DNA from: Candidatus Kuenenia stuttgartensis
GTDB lineage: Bacteria; Planctomycetota; Planctomycetia; Isosphaerales; Isosphaeraceae
DNA: 7,059 bases
NCBI GenBank assembly: GCA_945874095.1
Contig: CAMCFM010000226.1
Coordinates: forward strand, 1 to 7,059
Direction of reading: 5' to 3'
This document shows, piece after piece, positions 1 through 5,501 of this stretch. How positions within the stretch are numbered: the stretch's first letter is position 1; every line of letters begins with the position of its first letter. The translations under genes and the position numbers were made by a program. The notes below the pieces were generated by a model. It worked only from the letters and a program-made list of their open reading frames with translations. It had not been told where the DNA came from and searched no databases.

Positions 1-1
1 C

Positions 2-1012
2 TTTACAGGAAATGGCACTGGAAACCTGAACACCAGCAATGCGACCAGTTTCACGGGCATCCAGAACATTTCTGGCGGCACCACGGGTGACATTGTGGTC
101 GTGAATCGCGGGGCGGTCTTCACCTCGATCATCGGTGGCGGCGGAATCGACACGATTCAGGTGGATTCGAACGCTGGCGACACGGTGAACATGACCATCT
201 CCGGCACCAACACCGGCAACATCACCGGCACGGGCGGCACTTCGGTGGGCGTCTACACGGGAATATCTCACCTGATTGGAACGGCCGGCAACGACACCTT
301 CAAGCTCATCGACAACGCTTCCCTGCTGACCGGTTCACTCAACGGCGGCACAGGCACGAACGCGATCAACTACACTGGTACGACCAAACCAACATTCGTG
401 AATCTGGCCACAGGTCAGGCCACGGGTGTGACCACGACAACAAATACGGGTGTTGTATCCAACATTCAGGACCTGTTTGGTGGTACAGGCAACGACTACT
501 TTAGCGGTTCGTCGGCTGCAAACGCAATGGACGGCGGCTCAGGCAACGATACGCTTCTGGGCTTGGCCGGCAACGACATTCTGGTGGGCAATTACGGCCA
601 GGATCTGATCAACGGCGGGGCAGGTTATGACATCCTGATTGGTGGCTACATCAACTTTGTCAGCACCATACCAAATGTAAGCCTGCAAACGGGTCTGCAA
701 ACGATCATGACAAGTTGGGTTGGTGTCACAACCGACCCACTATTCACCTCAGTCAGCAACACCTTGAACACAGCCTCGTCCAGCCAGTACAGACTGGTCG
801 GAGACACCAGTCTGGCCACCACATGGCAGCTCCAGACAGTGTTCAATGATCAAGCGACGGATACTCTGATCGACATTGCATCTTCGACCCTGCCAAACTG
901 GTTCTTCGCCACCGAACGCGTCACTCAGTACAACGACATTGTACAGGCTGGCACGACGTTTACGGTCTCGAAGAAGACGGTCACGAGCAAGACGGCACGT
1001 TCGGCAAGATAA
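2..1012 (+). CDS. C-terminal part of a giant RTX-repeat extracellular protein (5' partial)
   Basis: The frame is open from base 2 to the TAA at 1010-1012, giving 336 visible residues; the gene starts outside the window, so the internal GTG at 95 is not a real start. Visible residues 1-155 are Gly/Thr/Asn-rich strand-like repeats with recurring GNDTF, YTGI and NIQ motifs, typical of stacked beta-roll or beta-helix proteins. Residues about 157-215 (nt 473-646) hold at least four RTX nonapeptides of the GGxGxDxLx type (GGTGNDYFS, GGSGNDTLL, GLAGNDILV, GGAGYDILI), which bind calcium and fold after export. The last ~120 residues match a C-terminal block I know from planctomycete giant proteins: ILIGGY, then an IMTSW segment, then VFNDQATDTL and NWFFA. 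The tail is basic (KKTVTSKTARSAR). The role is probably surface structure or adhesion; the substrate and export system are not visible. Family call firm, specific function unknown. Confidence 0.9.
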   Translation, partial: FTGNGTGNLNTSNATSFTGIQNISGGTTGDIVVVNRGAVFTSIIGGGGIDTIQVDSNAGDTVNMTISGTNTGNITGTGGTSVGVYTGISHLIGTAGNDTFKLIDNASLLTGSLNGGTGTNAINYTGTTKPTFVNLATGQATGVTTTTNTGVVSNIQDLFGGTGNDYFSGSSAANAMDGGSGNDTLLGLAGNDILVGNYGQDLINGGAGYDILIGGYINFVSTIPNVSLQTGLQTIMTSWVGVTTDPLFTSVSNTLNTASSSQYRLVGDTSLATTWQLQTVFNDQATDTLIDIASSTLPNWFFATERVTQYNDIVQAGTTFTVSKKTVTSKTARSAR

Positions 1013-1073
1013 CGCGTTCAGTCATGATCCTGAGTTGCAATCGAATGTAGAAGACGGTCAAGACATAAGCTGG

Positions 1074-1107
1074 TGAACCTTTGCTAATCAATTAGGTTCA
1101 TCGTTTT
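1074..1107 (+). terminator. Possible intrinsic terminator of the RTX gene
   Basis: TGAACCT (1074-1080) pairs perfectly with AGGTTCA (1094-1100) across a 13-nt loop, and TCGTTTT follows. It lies 62 bp after the stop of the upstream gene. The stem is only 7 bp and AT-rich, so this is a weak call. Confidence 0.45.
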
Positions 1108-1305
1108 ATGGCGATTTACAGGCGGCGTAGATCTCGGCGTCGGTGGAGCCTCGCTCCTTCAGGTTAGCTCGCAGAGGCTCCGTTTCAATCGTTACGGTTG
1201 CTGGCTCGGTCGCTTGGTCGCTTCAGTCGCCCAGGTAGCGGTAGCCCAGCGGGTCGCGGAACAGCGTGAACACCCGGTCCAGCGTCTGGCGTTCGGATCG
1301 GGCAT
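1106..1305 (-). pseudogene. hsdR: N-terminal fragment of a type I restriction enzyme R subunit
   Basis: HsdR is the DNA translocase and endonuclease subunit of type I restriction systems; intact proteins are usually about 800-1,100 residues, and only about the first 60 survive here. Read on the minus strand from about 1303, the frame gives ERQTLDRVFTLFRDPLGY then RYLGD, the start pattern of one HsdR branch (family form LGYxYLGDW...NRNIE). The codon expected to be Trp is TGA (1225-1223). Beyond it the same frame resumes as IETEPLRANLKERG and TDAEIYAA, which fits the next family segment, and ends in TAA at 1108-1106. Between the two parts an 8-bp tandem duplication plus one extra base add nine bases; removing them and restoring TGG gives WSDRASNRNIE, the family form. 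A lost base just after the ATG at 1305-1303 would explain why that ATG is out of frame. Nothing of the helicase or nuclease domains remains. It follows the kinase remnant on the same strand. Confidence 0.72.
1208..1223. repeat. 8-bp tandem duplication inside the hsdR remnant
   Basis: GGTCGCTT occurs twice head to tail (1208-1215 and 1216-1223). In the minus-strand hsdR frame one copy is surplus: removing it, together with one G near 1187-1189, restores the family motif NRNIE. It looks like a replication-slippage event during decay. Confidence 0.8.
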
Positions 1306-1495
1306 GTCCTTGTGCAATCGGGGTTTCGGGGCCTTGGAGTTGATTTTTAGAAGAACGAATTTGACAAACCACGCGGGTATCTGATCGGTCTTGATTTCGA
1401 GTGTTAGGCCGTCGGTGATCTCAGCCAGCCATATCTGCGATTGATGATGGCCGGAATTGTCAAACACGTAGGCTCGGTTCGAGTGCCGAATCGCC
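1306..1495 (-). pseudogene. C-terminal fragment of a zeta-toxin-like ATPase/kinase
   Basis: Read leftward from 1495, the frame gives AIRHSNRAYVFDNSG, then LAEITDG, then IPAWFVKFVL. This order matches the C-terminal end of the zeta-toxin-like P-loop proteins (COG4185, 'predicted ABC-type ATPase'), where an (A/S)DRAYVFDNS block is followed by an acidic LxEVxDG strand and a P-x-W-F helix. The P-loop and catalytic part, more than half of the usual ~200 residues, are missing, so this is a dead fragment. The start is lost: homology begins exactly where the 274-bp inverted-repeat element ends, and the few in-frame residues upstream are encoded by that element. The frame runs without a stop into the hsdR remnant, so its true end is also disturbed. 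In some type I restriction loci such a kinase sits next to hsdR, and I infer this pair came from one such operon. Family assignment is from motif order only. Confidence 0.62.
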
Positions 1496-1540
1496 TGGAA
1501 ATGAGCATCTAAAATTGGCTTTCCCGGACTTTTGGTACAA
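1496..1540 (+). repeat. Left inverted-repeat arm of the 274-bp element
   Basis: This 45-bp arm is inverted relative to 1725-1769. The only mismatches are four positions in the stretch at 1521-1527. Its outer edge is the point where homology of the adjacent kinase fragment begins. Confidence 0.85.
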
Positions 1541-1724
1541 TTCTGTCGAGTCTGATTATCGCGCAATCTTCTTTCTGGTAATAGTTTACCGATTCATACG
1601 ATACCGGTTCAGTTTGCGTTGGAGAGGATGGAAGCCACATGAGACAATTGACCTCAATTTATCAGCAAATTGACCACAACATCCTTATTGAAGGTTCAAG
1701 AAGGTCGAACGTGCTCAAACCCGG

Positions 1725-1769
1725 TTGTACCAAAAGTGTGGAAGAGCCAATTTTAGATGCTCATTTCCA
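1725..1769 (-). repeat. Right inverted-repeat arm of the 274-bp element
   Basis: It is the partner of 1496-1540. Beyond 1769 similarity between the two flanks falls to background, so the boundary is fairly sharp. No continuation of the kinase gene is readable on this side. Confidence 0.85.
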
Positions 1770-1851
1770 AGCAAAACAGATGAGCCTTACATTGCTAAAT
1801 TCTGAGATCTTTTGTGTCATTATTCTGTGATAGGAAGGACTTTATATCTTT

Positions 1852-1889
1852 GAGGCGGATTTGGATTATGCATAATGAAATTCGCCTTT
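1852..1889 (+). terminator. Hairpin with T-rich tail, terminator-like
   Basis: AGGCGGATTT (1853-1862) pairs with AAATTCGCCT (1878-1887), with one G-T wobble, and TTTAT follows. The loop itself contains the perfect 12-bp palindrome ATTATGCATAAT (1865-1876). On the + strand it could end transcripts coming out of the mobile element. It is also the first of three hairpins before the sigma-like gene. Confidence 0.45.
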
Positions 1890-1921
1890 ATGGTTAAGTG
1901 GACCTATCATTCAATCCCGTT

Positions 1922-1956
1922 CGTCTCGGCCACAATTTGCCAAAGTGGCTGAGATG
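1922..1956. other. Strong hairpin upstream of the sigma-like gene
   Basis: CGTCTCGGCCAC (1922-1933) pairs with GTGGCTGAGATG (1945-1956) over 12 positions, two of them G-T wobbles, around an 11-nt loop that can form three further A-T pairs. No T-run follows. It is either a structured leader or an operator-like palindrome. A TATCAT box at 1905-1910 lies just upstream and could be the -10 element of the gene, though no good -35 is visible. Confidence 0.5.
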
Positions 1957-1968
1957 TTCATCAAGCAA

Positions 1969-1986
1969 GACCGTGTTTTAGCGGTC
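1969..1986. other. Small hairpin before the sigma-like gene
   Basis: GACCG (1969-1973) pairs with CGGTC (1982-1986) around an 8-nt loop. It ends 14 bases before the ribosome binding site of the sigma-like gene and is minor by itself. Confidence 0.35.
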
Positions 1987-2013
1987 CGTTAATACACTTT
2001 GAAGGATACGAAC

Positions 2014-2619
2014 ATGCATCAGAATTCAATTGAAATCATCGACTGCCGCCAGAATGCGTTTCTGATGATTCTCCCAAGAATAAAAACGCAGGCATGGAAG
2101 GCGTTTCAGGGGCTATCATTCGACTTGAAACAAGAACTTCAATCGGAAGTCGTTGGCCATTGCTGGAAGTCATTTGTCAAACTCTTTGAATTGGGCAGGC
2201 ATGAAGATGTTCCCCCCATGACACTGGCGAGATTTGCCATTCGGGCCGTCAGATCAGGCCGAAGGGTCGGGGCATCACTCAATATCAATGATGTATCCTC
2301 AGACTATTGTCAAAACCTCCTGGGGATAAGATCAACCTCGTTTTGCATGATCGACCAAAACGAAGTTCATTGGGCGGAATCACTGATTGCTGACCAAAGA
2401 GCGCGACCAGATCAGCTGGTGATGACTCGAATCGATTTTGCCGAATGGCTTCAGACCCTTAAGCCACTTCACAGAAAGGTTGCACAGCATCTCTCTCTGG
2501 GTGAATCGACTCATTCCACAGCCATAATCTTCAACCTGACTCCAGGCCGAATCTCTCAGATTCGGCGACTGTTAGAACGATCATGGCTAAGTTTTCAAAC
2601 AGAAGACTGTGATGACTGA
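2014..2619 (+). CDS. Sigma-70-region-4-like HTH protein, planctomycete family
   Basis: I chose the ATG at 2014 because GAAGGA lies at 2001-2006, seven bases upstream; the in-frame TTG at 1999 would put that site inside the gene. The 201-residue product belongs to a family I recognise from planctomycetes. The N-terminal helical part has ILPRI at about residues 19-23. The conserved core is ARFAIRAVRSGRRVG (about 72-86), followed by INDVSSDYCQ (91-100) and RIDFAEWLQTL (139-149). The C-terminus carries a predicted helix-turn-helix (about 163-190) with NLTPGRISQIRRLLERSW, resembling the recognition helix of sigma region 4. Region 2 (core binding and -10 recognition) is not recognisable, so it may be a DNA-binding regulator and not a true sigma factor. 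Length matches the relatives I recall. The stop overlaps a possible 49-codon ORF, and two terminators follow. The gene sits beside mobile-element debris and looks intact. Biological role unknown. Confidence 0.8.
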   Translation: MHQNSIEIIDCRQNAFLMILPRIKTQAWKAFQGLSFDLKQELQSEVVGHCWKSFVKLFELGRHEDVPPMTLARFAIRAVRSGRRVGASLNINDVSSDYCQNLLGIRSTSFCMIDQNEVHWAESLIADQRARPDQLVMTRIDFAEWLQTLKPLHRKVAQHLSLGESTHSTAIIFNLTPGRISQIRRLLERSWLSFQTEDCDD

Positions 2620-2761
2620 GATCAAACCTGATTCAGACAACGGATTCCGCGATTCTCTTGATTTGGGACGCTCACGGTGTCAAAAGCAAATCGATAAACA
2701 ATTGCGAATCTCTCAGGGAATTTTTAAAAACACCGCATCCATTGTGTCGCGGTCTTTTTAA
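2612..2761 (+). CDS. Possible 49-residue ORF overlapping the sigma-like gene
   Basis: The ATG at 2612 lies inside the last codons of the sigma-like gene, overlapping it by 8 bases, which would allow translational coupling. The 49-residue product starts MTEIKPDSDN and is hydrophilic with a basic second half (CQKQIDKQLRI). It has no recognised domain, no signal peptide and no membrane segment. A possible ribosome site, AGAAGA at 2601-2606, is 5 bases upstream. Against it: the last codons coincide with a terminator hairpin and I recall no homologue. It may be a real partner or chance. Confidence 0.3.
   Translation: MTEIKPDSDNGFRDSLDLGRSRCQKQIDKQLRISQGIFKNTASIVSRSF
2726..2759 (+). terminator. 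Intrinsic terminator after the sigma-like gene
   Basis: ACCGC (2732-2736) pairs with GCGGT (2749-2753) around a 12-nt loop. Beyond a C-C mismatch, AAAAA (2726-2730) pairs with TTTTT (2755-2759), the usual A-tract/U-tract arrangement. It overlaps the 3' end of the possible 49-codon ORF. Confidence 0.6.
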
Positions 2762-2808
2762 GAGGTGCGAATTTGAGATGATCATTTCCATTTCATCGTA
2801 AAAGTCCG

Positions 2809-2846
2809 GAGAATTCGATAAAATGAAATGTCATAGAGAATTCGAT
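2809..2846. repeat. Short direct repeat GAGAATTCGAT
   Basis: The 11-bp word GAGAATTCGAT occurs at 2809-2819 and again at 2836-2846, 27 bp apart, in AT-rich DNA between two terminators. No function is evident. Confidence 0.4.
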
Positions 2847-2862
2847 TGGAATTGAACCTGCC

Positions 2863-2893
2863 AAACGAGCCATCCACTCGGGTGGCTCGTTTT
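2863..2893 (+). terminator. Strong intrinsic terminator
   Basis: A 13-bp stem, AAACGAGCCATCC (2863-2875) with GGGTGGCTCGTTT (2880-2892), closes on an ACTC tetraloop with a single G-T wobble and is followed by TTTT. The stem is A-tracted on the left and T-tracted on the right, so it could work in both directions. It is the clearest terminator in the window and closes the sigma-like transcription unit. Confidence 0.85.
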
Positions 2894-3725
2894 GGGGGCT
2901 TATTTTTAGATATTGGAAAGGCGGATAATCTAGTGATTTATCGAATACTGGCTGCGAGTATTAAGCAAAGCCTGCACGACTCTCAGCCCATGAGATCAGA
3001 AGCTTCTGCGCTAGATGAACAGGGACTGAACGCCTGAGTGGCGCGATGGGCCCAGACGCACTTGCACATCTTGCGGTTGGGCAGTGGCCTGAAAGATCAG
3101 CAATGACAAGCCTTCCACCGGATTACTTGCCGTTAGGTGTGGATTGCAACATGTTGAGAATCGCAGCCATGAAGCTCGTCGTCTGAGACGCCTGGTTGAG
3201 GAACCGATGGAGCGTCTGAGAGGTTGTTCTTATTGCGACGATCGCCAGTTTATAAAGCCTTGTGAGGAAGCGGTCGCGCGAGGATCCGGTTGAAATCTAC
3301 GATTGCGTGGGTTTGAAGAATTCCTGGTTCGCAAAGAGTCCAGCCAGAACTCTGGTTCCAGACTGGCCTGAATGGTTTCGGCGTAGCGATTGGATTGACA
3401 CTTGTTTTTTCGCTCGCAGCCAAAGTAGTTCAATAATCAGGCGTTGATCCTGAGTAGACGGGCCCCGTCCGAGTCGTTCAGTTTATGGGCCAGTTGCAAC
3501 CGGATCATTGCATTTCGATTAAGCATGCAACACGGAACTGGTCAGAATGCGTTTGGAAATATTGTGAAGCTTGTAAAGACCTAGCCAAGAAATGCCCCTG
3601 GTCTTTCAGCGGCCTTTGAATATTGAGACATGATCTGATTAGTTTTAAATTGGATCAGACTGATGTCGATTCACAGAAGTGTCATGGGCGTTTAAGTCAT
3701 CTTAGGGTTCGGCCATATGGTTCTT

Positions 3726-3741
3726 CAGGTGTCGTCACCTG
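3726..3741. repeat. Perfect 16-base hairpin
   Basis: CAGGTG and CACCTG pair fully around TCGT. No T-tract is attached on either strand, so it is not a terminator. It could be a protein-binding site. Confidence 0.4.
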
Positions 3742-3852
3742 CAAATGATCTCCAGCCCTCACTCATGACAGTTTTTTTTCAGGAAGTTTTCTGATGGATT
3801 CCGAGGTGGGGATTGGGAGTGGTCGTATGTATGTCAATTGATGGAAGGCTTC

Positions 3853-3866
3853 TGAATCCGGATTCA
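3853..3866. repeat. Perfect 14-bp palindrome TGAATCCGGATTCA
   Basis: The sequence is fully self-complementary without a spacer, about 140 bp beyond the 3' end of the TetR gene. It could be an operator or chance; there is no gene next to it to regulate. Confidence 0.35.
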
Positions 3867-4003
3867 TCATACAAATCGGATCCATCAAGAGGTTTGTGAC
3901 TTCGGCCAAAAAAGCCTTGATCCTATCGCTCCATCCAGCGTCCTGTCCCACAGAAAATGATTCGTTTTCCCCTTAGAATTGTATCCAGGGGGCATGAGAT
4001 CCT

Positions 4004-4633
4004 TCATGACAAAGGTGCTGGCGAAACAAGATAAAGTATCAAGCAATTGGTGATTTCTTTGGCTAATACCGTATCCGTGATCGCTCGACCTGTGGCCTCG
4101 CGGGGTGTAAATAAGGCCCTCTGAATAAACATGGCAAAAAAAATACGAAAGGCGATGTCGATCGCGATCTCTGGGTTCTGATGTTTGATCTGATCACGAA
4201 ATGGCAAAATTACCGCGGCGAAAGCGGCGGCGAAACCGGGATTTGCAGCAAGCCCCTGATGTCGCAAGGAGGTATCCGTGGCTGAGGTTGCGACGAAGAA
4301 AAGAATTGACTCGCGATTCTTTCGAGCCGATTCAAATGCTTGTTTCATAAAAGATAACAAAGCACGCTCGATTGTCGGTTGTCTGAGTGCGACTGCAATG
4401 CCTGCCTTAGCTTCCTTCTCGAAATTCTCGAGGAATCGGCTGTGCATGGCGGCAAGCAGACCATCTCGATTGATGAATCTCGCGTAAAAAGAACCCACGC
4501 TCGTTTCAGCCTGACGCACCACGGCCTCGATAGTGACCGCCTCAGCACCGCCAGAGGCGAACAAGGATTCTGCAGCGTCGAGCATCCGGTTGGTCGACGC
4601 AACGCTCCGTGCCTGACTTGGTGGACGTTTCAT
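4004..4633 (-). CDS. TetR/AcrR-family transcriptional regulator
   Basis: The 209-residue product has the usual length and layout of TetR regulators, which bind an operator as dimers and release it on binding a small ligand. Residues about 13-60 form the N-terminal DNA-binding domain: ILDAAE-like MLDAAESLFASGG, then the helix-turn-helix VTIEAVVRQAETSVGSFY and ARFINRDGLL, matching the family pattern (tI..Ia..aGvs.gs.Y.yF.sKe.Ll). The rest is the variable helical ligand-binding and dimerisation domain, with no recognised ligand. The ATG at 4633-4631 has AGGAAG about 8 bases upstream on the minus strand, supporting this start. No stop or frameshift is seen, so it appears intact. TetR genes usually sit beside the transporter or enzyme they control, but on both sides here there is only debris or empty DNA, so the target is elsewhere, autoregulatory or lost. 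A weak imperfect inverted repeat (AACGAGA 4666-4672, TCTCGGTT 4689-4696) lies 33 bp upstream and could be an operator. Confidence 0.88.
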   Translation of the reverse strand: MKRPPSQARSVASTNRMLDAAESLFASGGAEAVTIEAVVRQAETSVGSFYARFINRDGLLAAMHSRFLENFEKEAKAGIAVALRQPTIERALLSFMKQAFESARKNRESILFFVATSATDTSLRHQGLAANPGFAAAFAAVILPFRDQIKHQNPEIAIDIAFRIFFAMFIQRALFTPREATGRAITDTVLAKEITNCLILYLVSPAPLS

Positions 4634-5028
4634 GGAGAGCTTCCTGATTCCTAATGTACGGGATGAACGAGAAACGGAGACACTGGCCTCTCGGTTTAGC
4701 TACTTCTTGATGGTCTGATTTGGTTTGATATTTCGTATTCGGCCTAAAACCAAAAGGTCCGTTAGAGTGGGGCCCTGCCACCCGCTTTGGTTCCAGACGC
4801 TTGACTGACGCTCAGGTTGTGTCCCCGCTGAGCTTTACGCTTTAGCCAAGATCAAGCATCATACACGATCAGTCAATTTTTTAGCAATGGACAGGGCAAT
4901 AGATTCCACAAACTCTTTCCATAAATCGACTTTTGATTGGTCTGGAGGGTTCCGTTTCGTGCTTGTTTCGGACAAATGTCTCCTCCGTACCCAAATGGCT
5001 TCGTCATGTTCCTAAAGTTTAGGTCACG
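4634..5028. other. Intergenic region upstream of the TetR gene
   Basis: This stretch has no convincing coding sequence. It holds the leader of the TetR gene and, toward its right end, sequence continuous with the transposase relic; that relic's frame stays open leftward to about 4877 but without recognisable transposase motifs. Confidence 0.5.
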
Positions 5029-5187
5029 ATGCCAGGCGGCGTTGTTCTCGAAGAACCGACACTGATACTGGTAGAACTTCGTGGGGTGGAGCTTATATTC
5101 GTCGGCGATGGATGTTTGGTCAATCAGAAGTCATCGCAGAATCGCCACTTCTTGATCCGACGAGTATTGATGACGTTTTTTGGGCAT
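5029..5187 (-). pseudogene. IS3-type OrfA transposase relic with internal stop
   Basis: From the ATG at 5187-5185 the minus strand reads MPKKRHQYSSDQEVAILR, then TGA (5133-5131), then LLIDQTSIADEYKLHPTKFY and QCRFFENNAA in the same frame. This follows the N-terminal HTH_Tnp_1 domain of IS3-group OrfA proteins of the MPKKRRxYSxxEKVAILRRHL type, in which xxDLCDEYxxxPTVFYRWQKxFFENGAA is expected. Compared with that pattern about two residues are missing around SIADEY, and a sense codon after ILR has become TGA. Similarity stops after NNAAWH. There is no OrfB and no clear terminal inverted repeat, so the element is a dead fragment. OrfA normally provides DNA-end recognition. Confidence 0.7.
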
Positions 5188-5316
5188 GATGAAGGACACT
5201 TGTCGATTGATAAAATGTTTAAAAGTCTTATATGAAAATTACTTAGGGACAATTCGATTGTTGTGTCAAACACAAGTAAATCGGATGGAACGCGAAGTGC
5301 ACAGATTTTGACCTGC

Positions 5317-5403
5317 TTGACTCGTACTAGAGGTTTTGTTCTGATAAAGTAAAAGTAAACGGTTCGACTCCCTTGACTGACAATAGAGCGTTTGTTCTAA
5401 TAT
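5317..5403 (+). promoter_or_regulatory. Duplicated promoter-like block upstream of the giant gene
   Basis: TTGACT at 5317-5322 and TTGACT at 5373-5378 each start a ~30-bp similar block with a constant offset of 56 bp, sharing TAGAG and TTTGTTCT. Each -35-like hexamer is followed after 19 bases by a -10-like one, TGATAA (5342-5347) and TAATAT (5398-5403). The spacer is longer than the optimal 17, so promoter activity is uncertain; the duplication itself is directly visible. Confidence 0.4.
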
Positions 5404-5421
5404 AAGTAAGTACAAACGCTC
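5386..5421. other. Perfect 10-bp hairpin in the giant-gene leader
   Basis: GAGCGTTTGT (5386-5395) pairs without mismatch with ACAAACGCTC (5412-5421) around a 16-nt AT-rich loop that contains the second -10-like hexamer. It lies 80 bp before the start codon. No T-tract follows, so it is more likely an operator or leader structure than a terminator. Confidence 0.55.
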
Positions 5422-5501
5422 ACGTTTTGGACGCGTTCCTGCTCCCGCAATCAAGGTCTTCTTCCACTGAGAATCTCCGAATTACCAGAGGTTTCTGCGT
5501 C

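Larger units (their letters stand above)
1496..1769. mobile_element. MITE-like or IS-derived element with 45-bp terminal inverted repeats
   Basis: The 45 bases at 1496-1540 are the inverted copy of 1725-1769 with 41 of 45 positions identical and no gap. The ends begin TGGAAATGAGCATCTAAAAT on the left and mirror this on the right. The 184-bp core is not repeated. Inside lies a 63-codon frame (1639-1830) starting MRQLTS after a GGAAG at 1630-1634. Its first residues faintly recall IS30-type transposases, but it soon runs into the right arm, so it is at most an internally deleted relic. No target-site duplication is evident. It could be a MITE or two ends of a collapsed larger IS; the long ends with an ATTTTAGATG core loosely recall IS21-family termini, which I cannot confirm. 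Confidence 0.6.
2894..4003. other. 1.1-kb gap with no convincing gene
   Basis: Several frames of 45-70 codons exist on both strands, but none has a ribosome site together with recognisable motifs. Features seen: the perfect hairpin CAGGTG-TCGT-CACCTG (3726-3741), the perfect palindrome TGAATCCGGATTCA (3853-3866), a hairpin of TCTGAT with ATCAGA flanking 14 nt around 3630-3660, and a T8 run at 3772-3779. The stretch is probably decayed or non-coding DNA. A frame on the minus strand at 3763-3951 (62 codons, GTG start, no ribosome site), downstream of the TetR gene, is the best of a weak set. Confidence 0.5.
5188..5501 (+). other. Long leader region of the right-hand giant gene
   Basis: This 314-bp AT-rich stretch has no gene. 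In order it holds two adjoining mini-palindromes (ACAAT-TCG-ATTGT at 5249-5261 and TTGTGT-CAA-ACACAA at 5261-5275), a duplicated promoter-like block (5317-5403) and a 10-bp hairpin (5386-5421). Confidence 0.5.

Noticed and set aside
1192..1566. One 124-residue minus-strand protein as a single gene
   Set aside because: It is a composite: element arm at its start, kinase fragment in the middle, and the hsdR remnant read in the wrong frame at its end. Its start codon is a TTG within the element.
1496..1769. CRISPR array or integron attachment site
   Set aside because: There are only two copies of the repeat, in inverted orientation, with no spacer series and no integrase nearby.
1639..1830. 63-codon + frame beginning MRQLTS as a separate gene
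   Set aside because: Its second half is encoded by the right inverted-repeat arm, and resemblance to IS30 transposase starts covers only the first few residues with a shifted spacing.
2846..3037. 63-codon + frame
   Set aside because: It runs straight through the strong terminator hairpin at 2863-2893, has no ribosome site and no recognisable motif.
3123..3296. Minus-strand open frame of 57 codons ending QSTPNGK
   Set aside because: It has no start codon near its beginning (bounded upstream by TAG at 3299-3297) and no recognised homology; the composition alone is not enough.
3230..3447. Overlapping frames on both strands
   Set aside because: Opposite-strand frames of similar length, neither with a ribosome site or family motif; likely chance.
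3763..3951. 62-codon minus-strand frame downstream of the TetR gene
   Set aside because: GTG start without ribosome site, no family motif, and its end is the A8 tract opposite T8; not supportable as a gene.
4278..4654. Several frames overlapping the TetR gene
   Set aside because: They are shadows of the TetR coding sequence, which has clear family motifs and a good start.
5266..5454. Minus-strand 62-codon frame in the giant-gene leader
   Set aside because: It covers the duplicated block and hairpin, with low-complexity composition and no motif.
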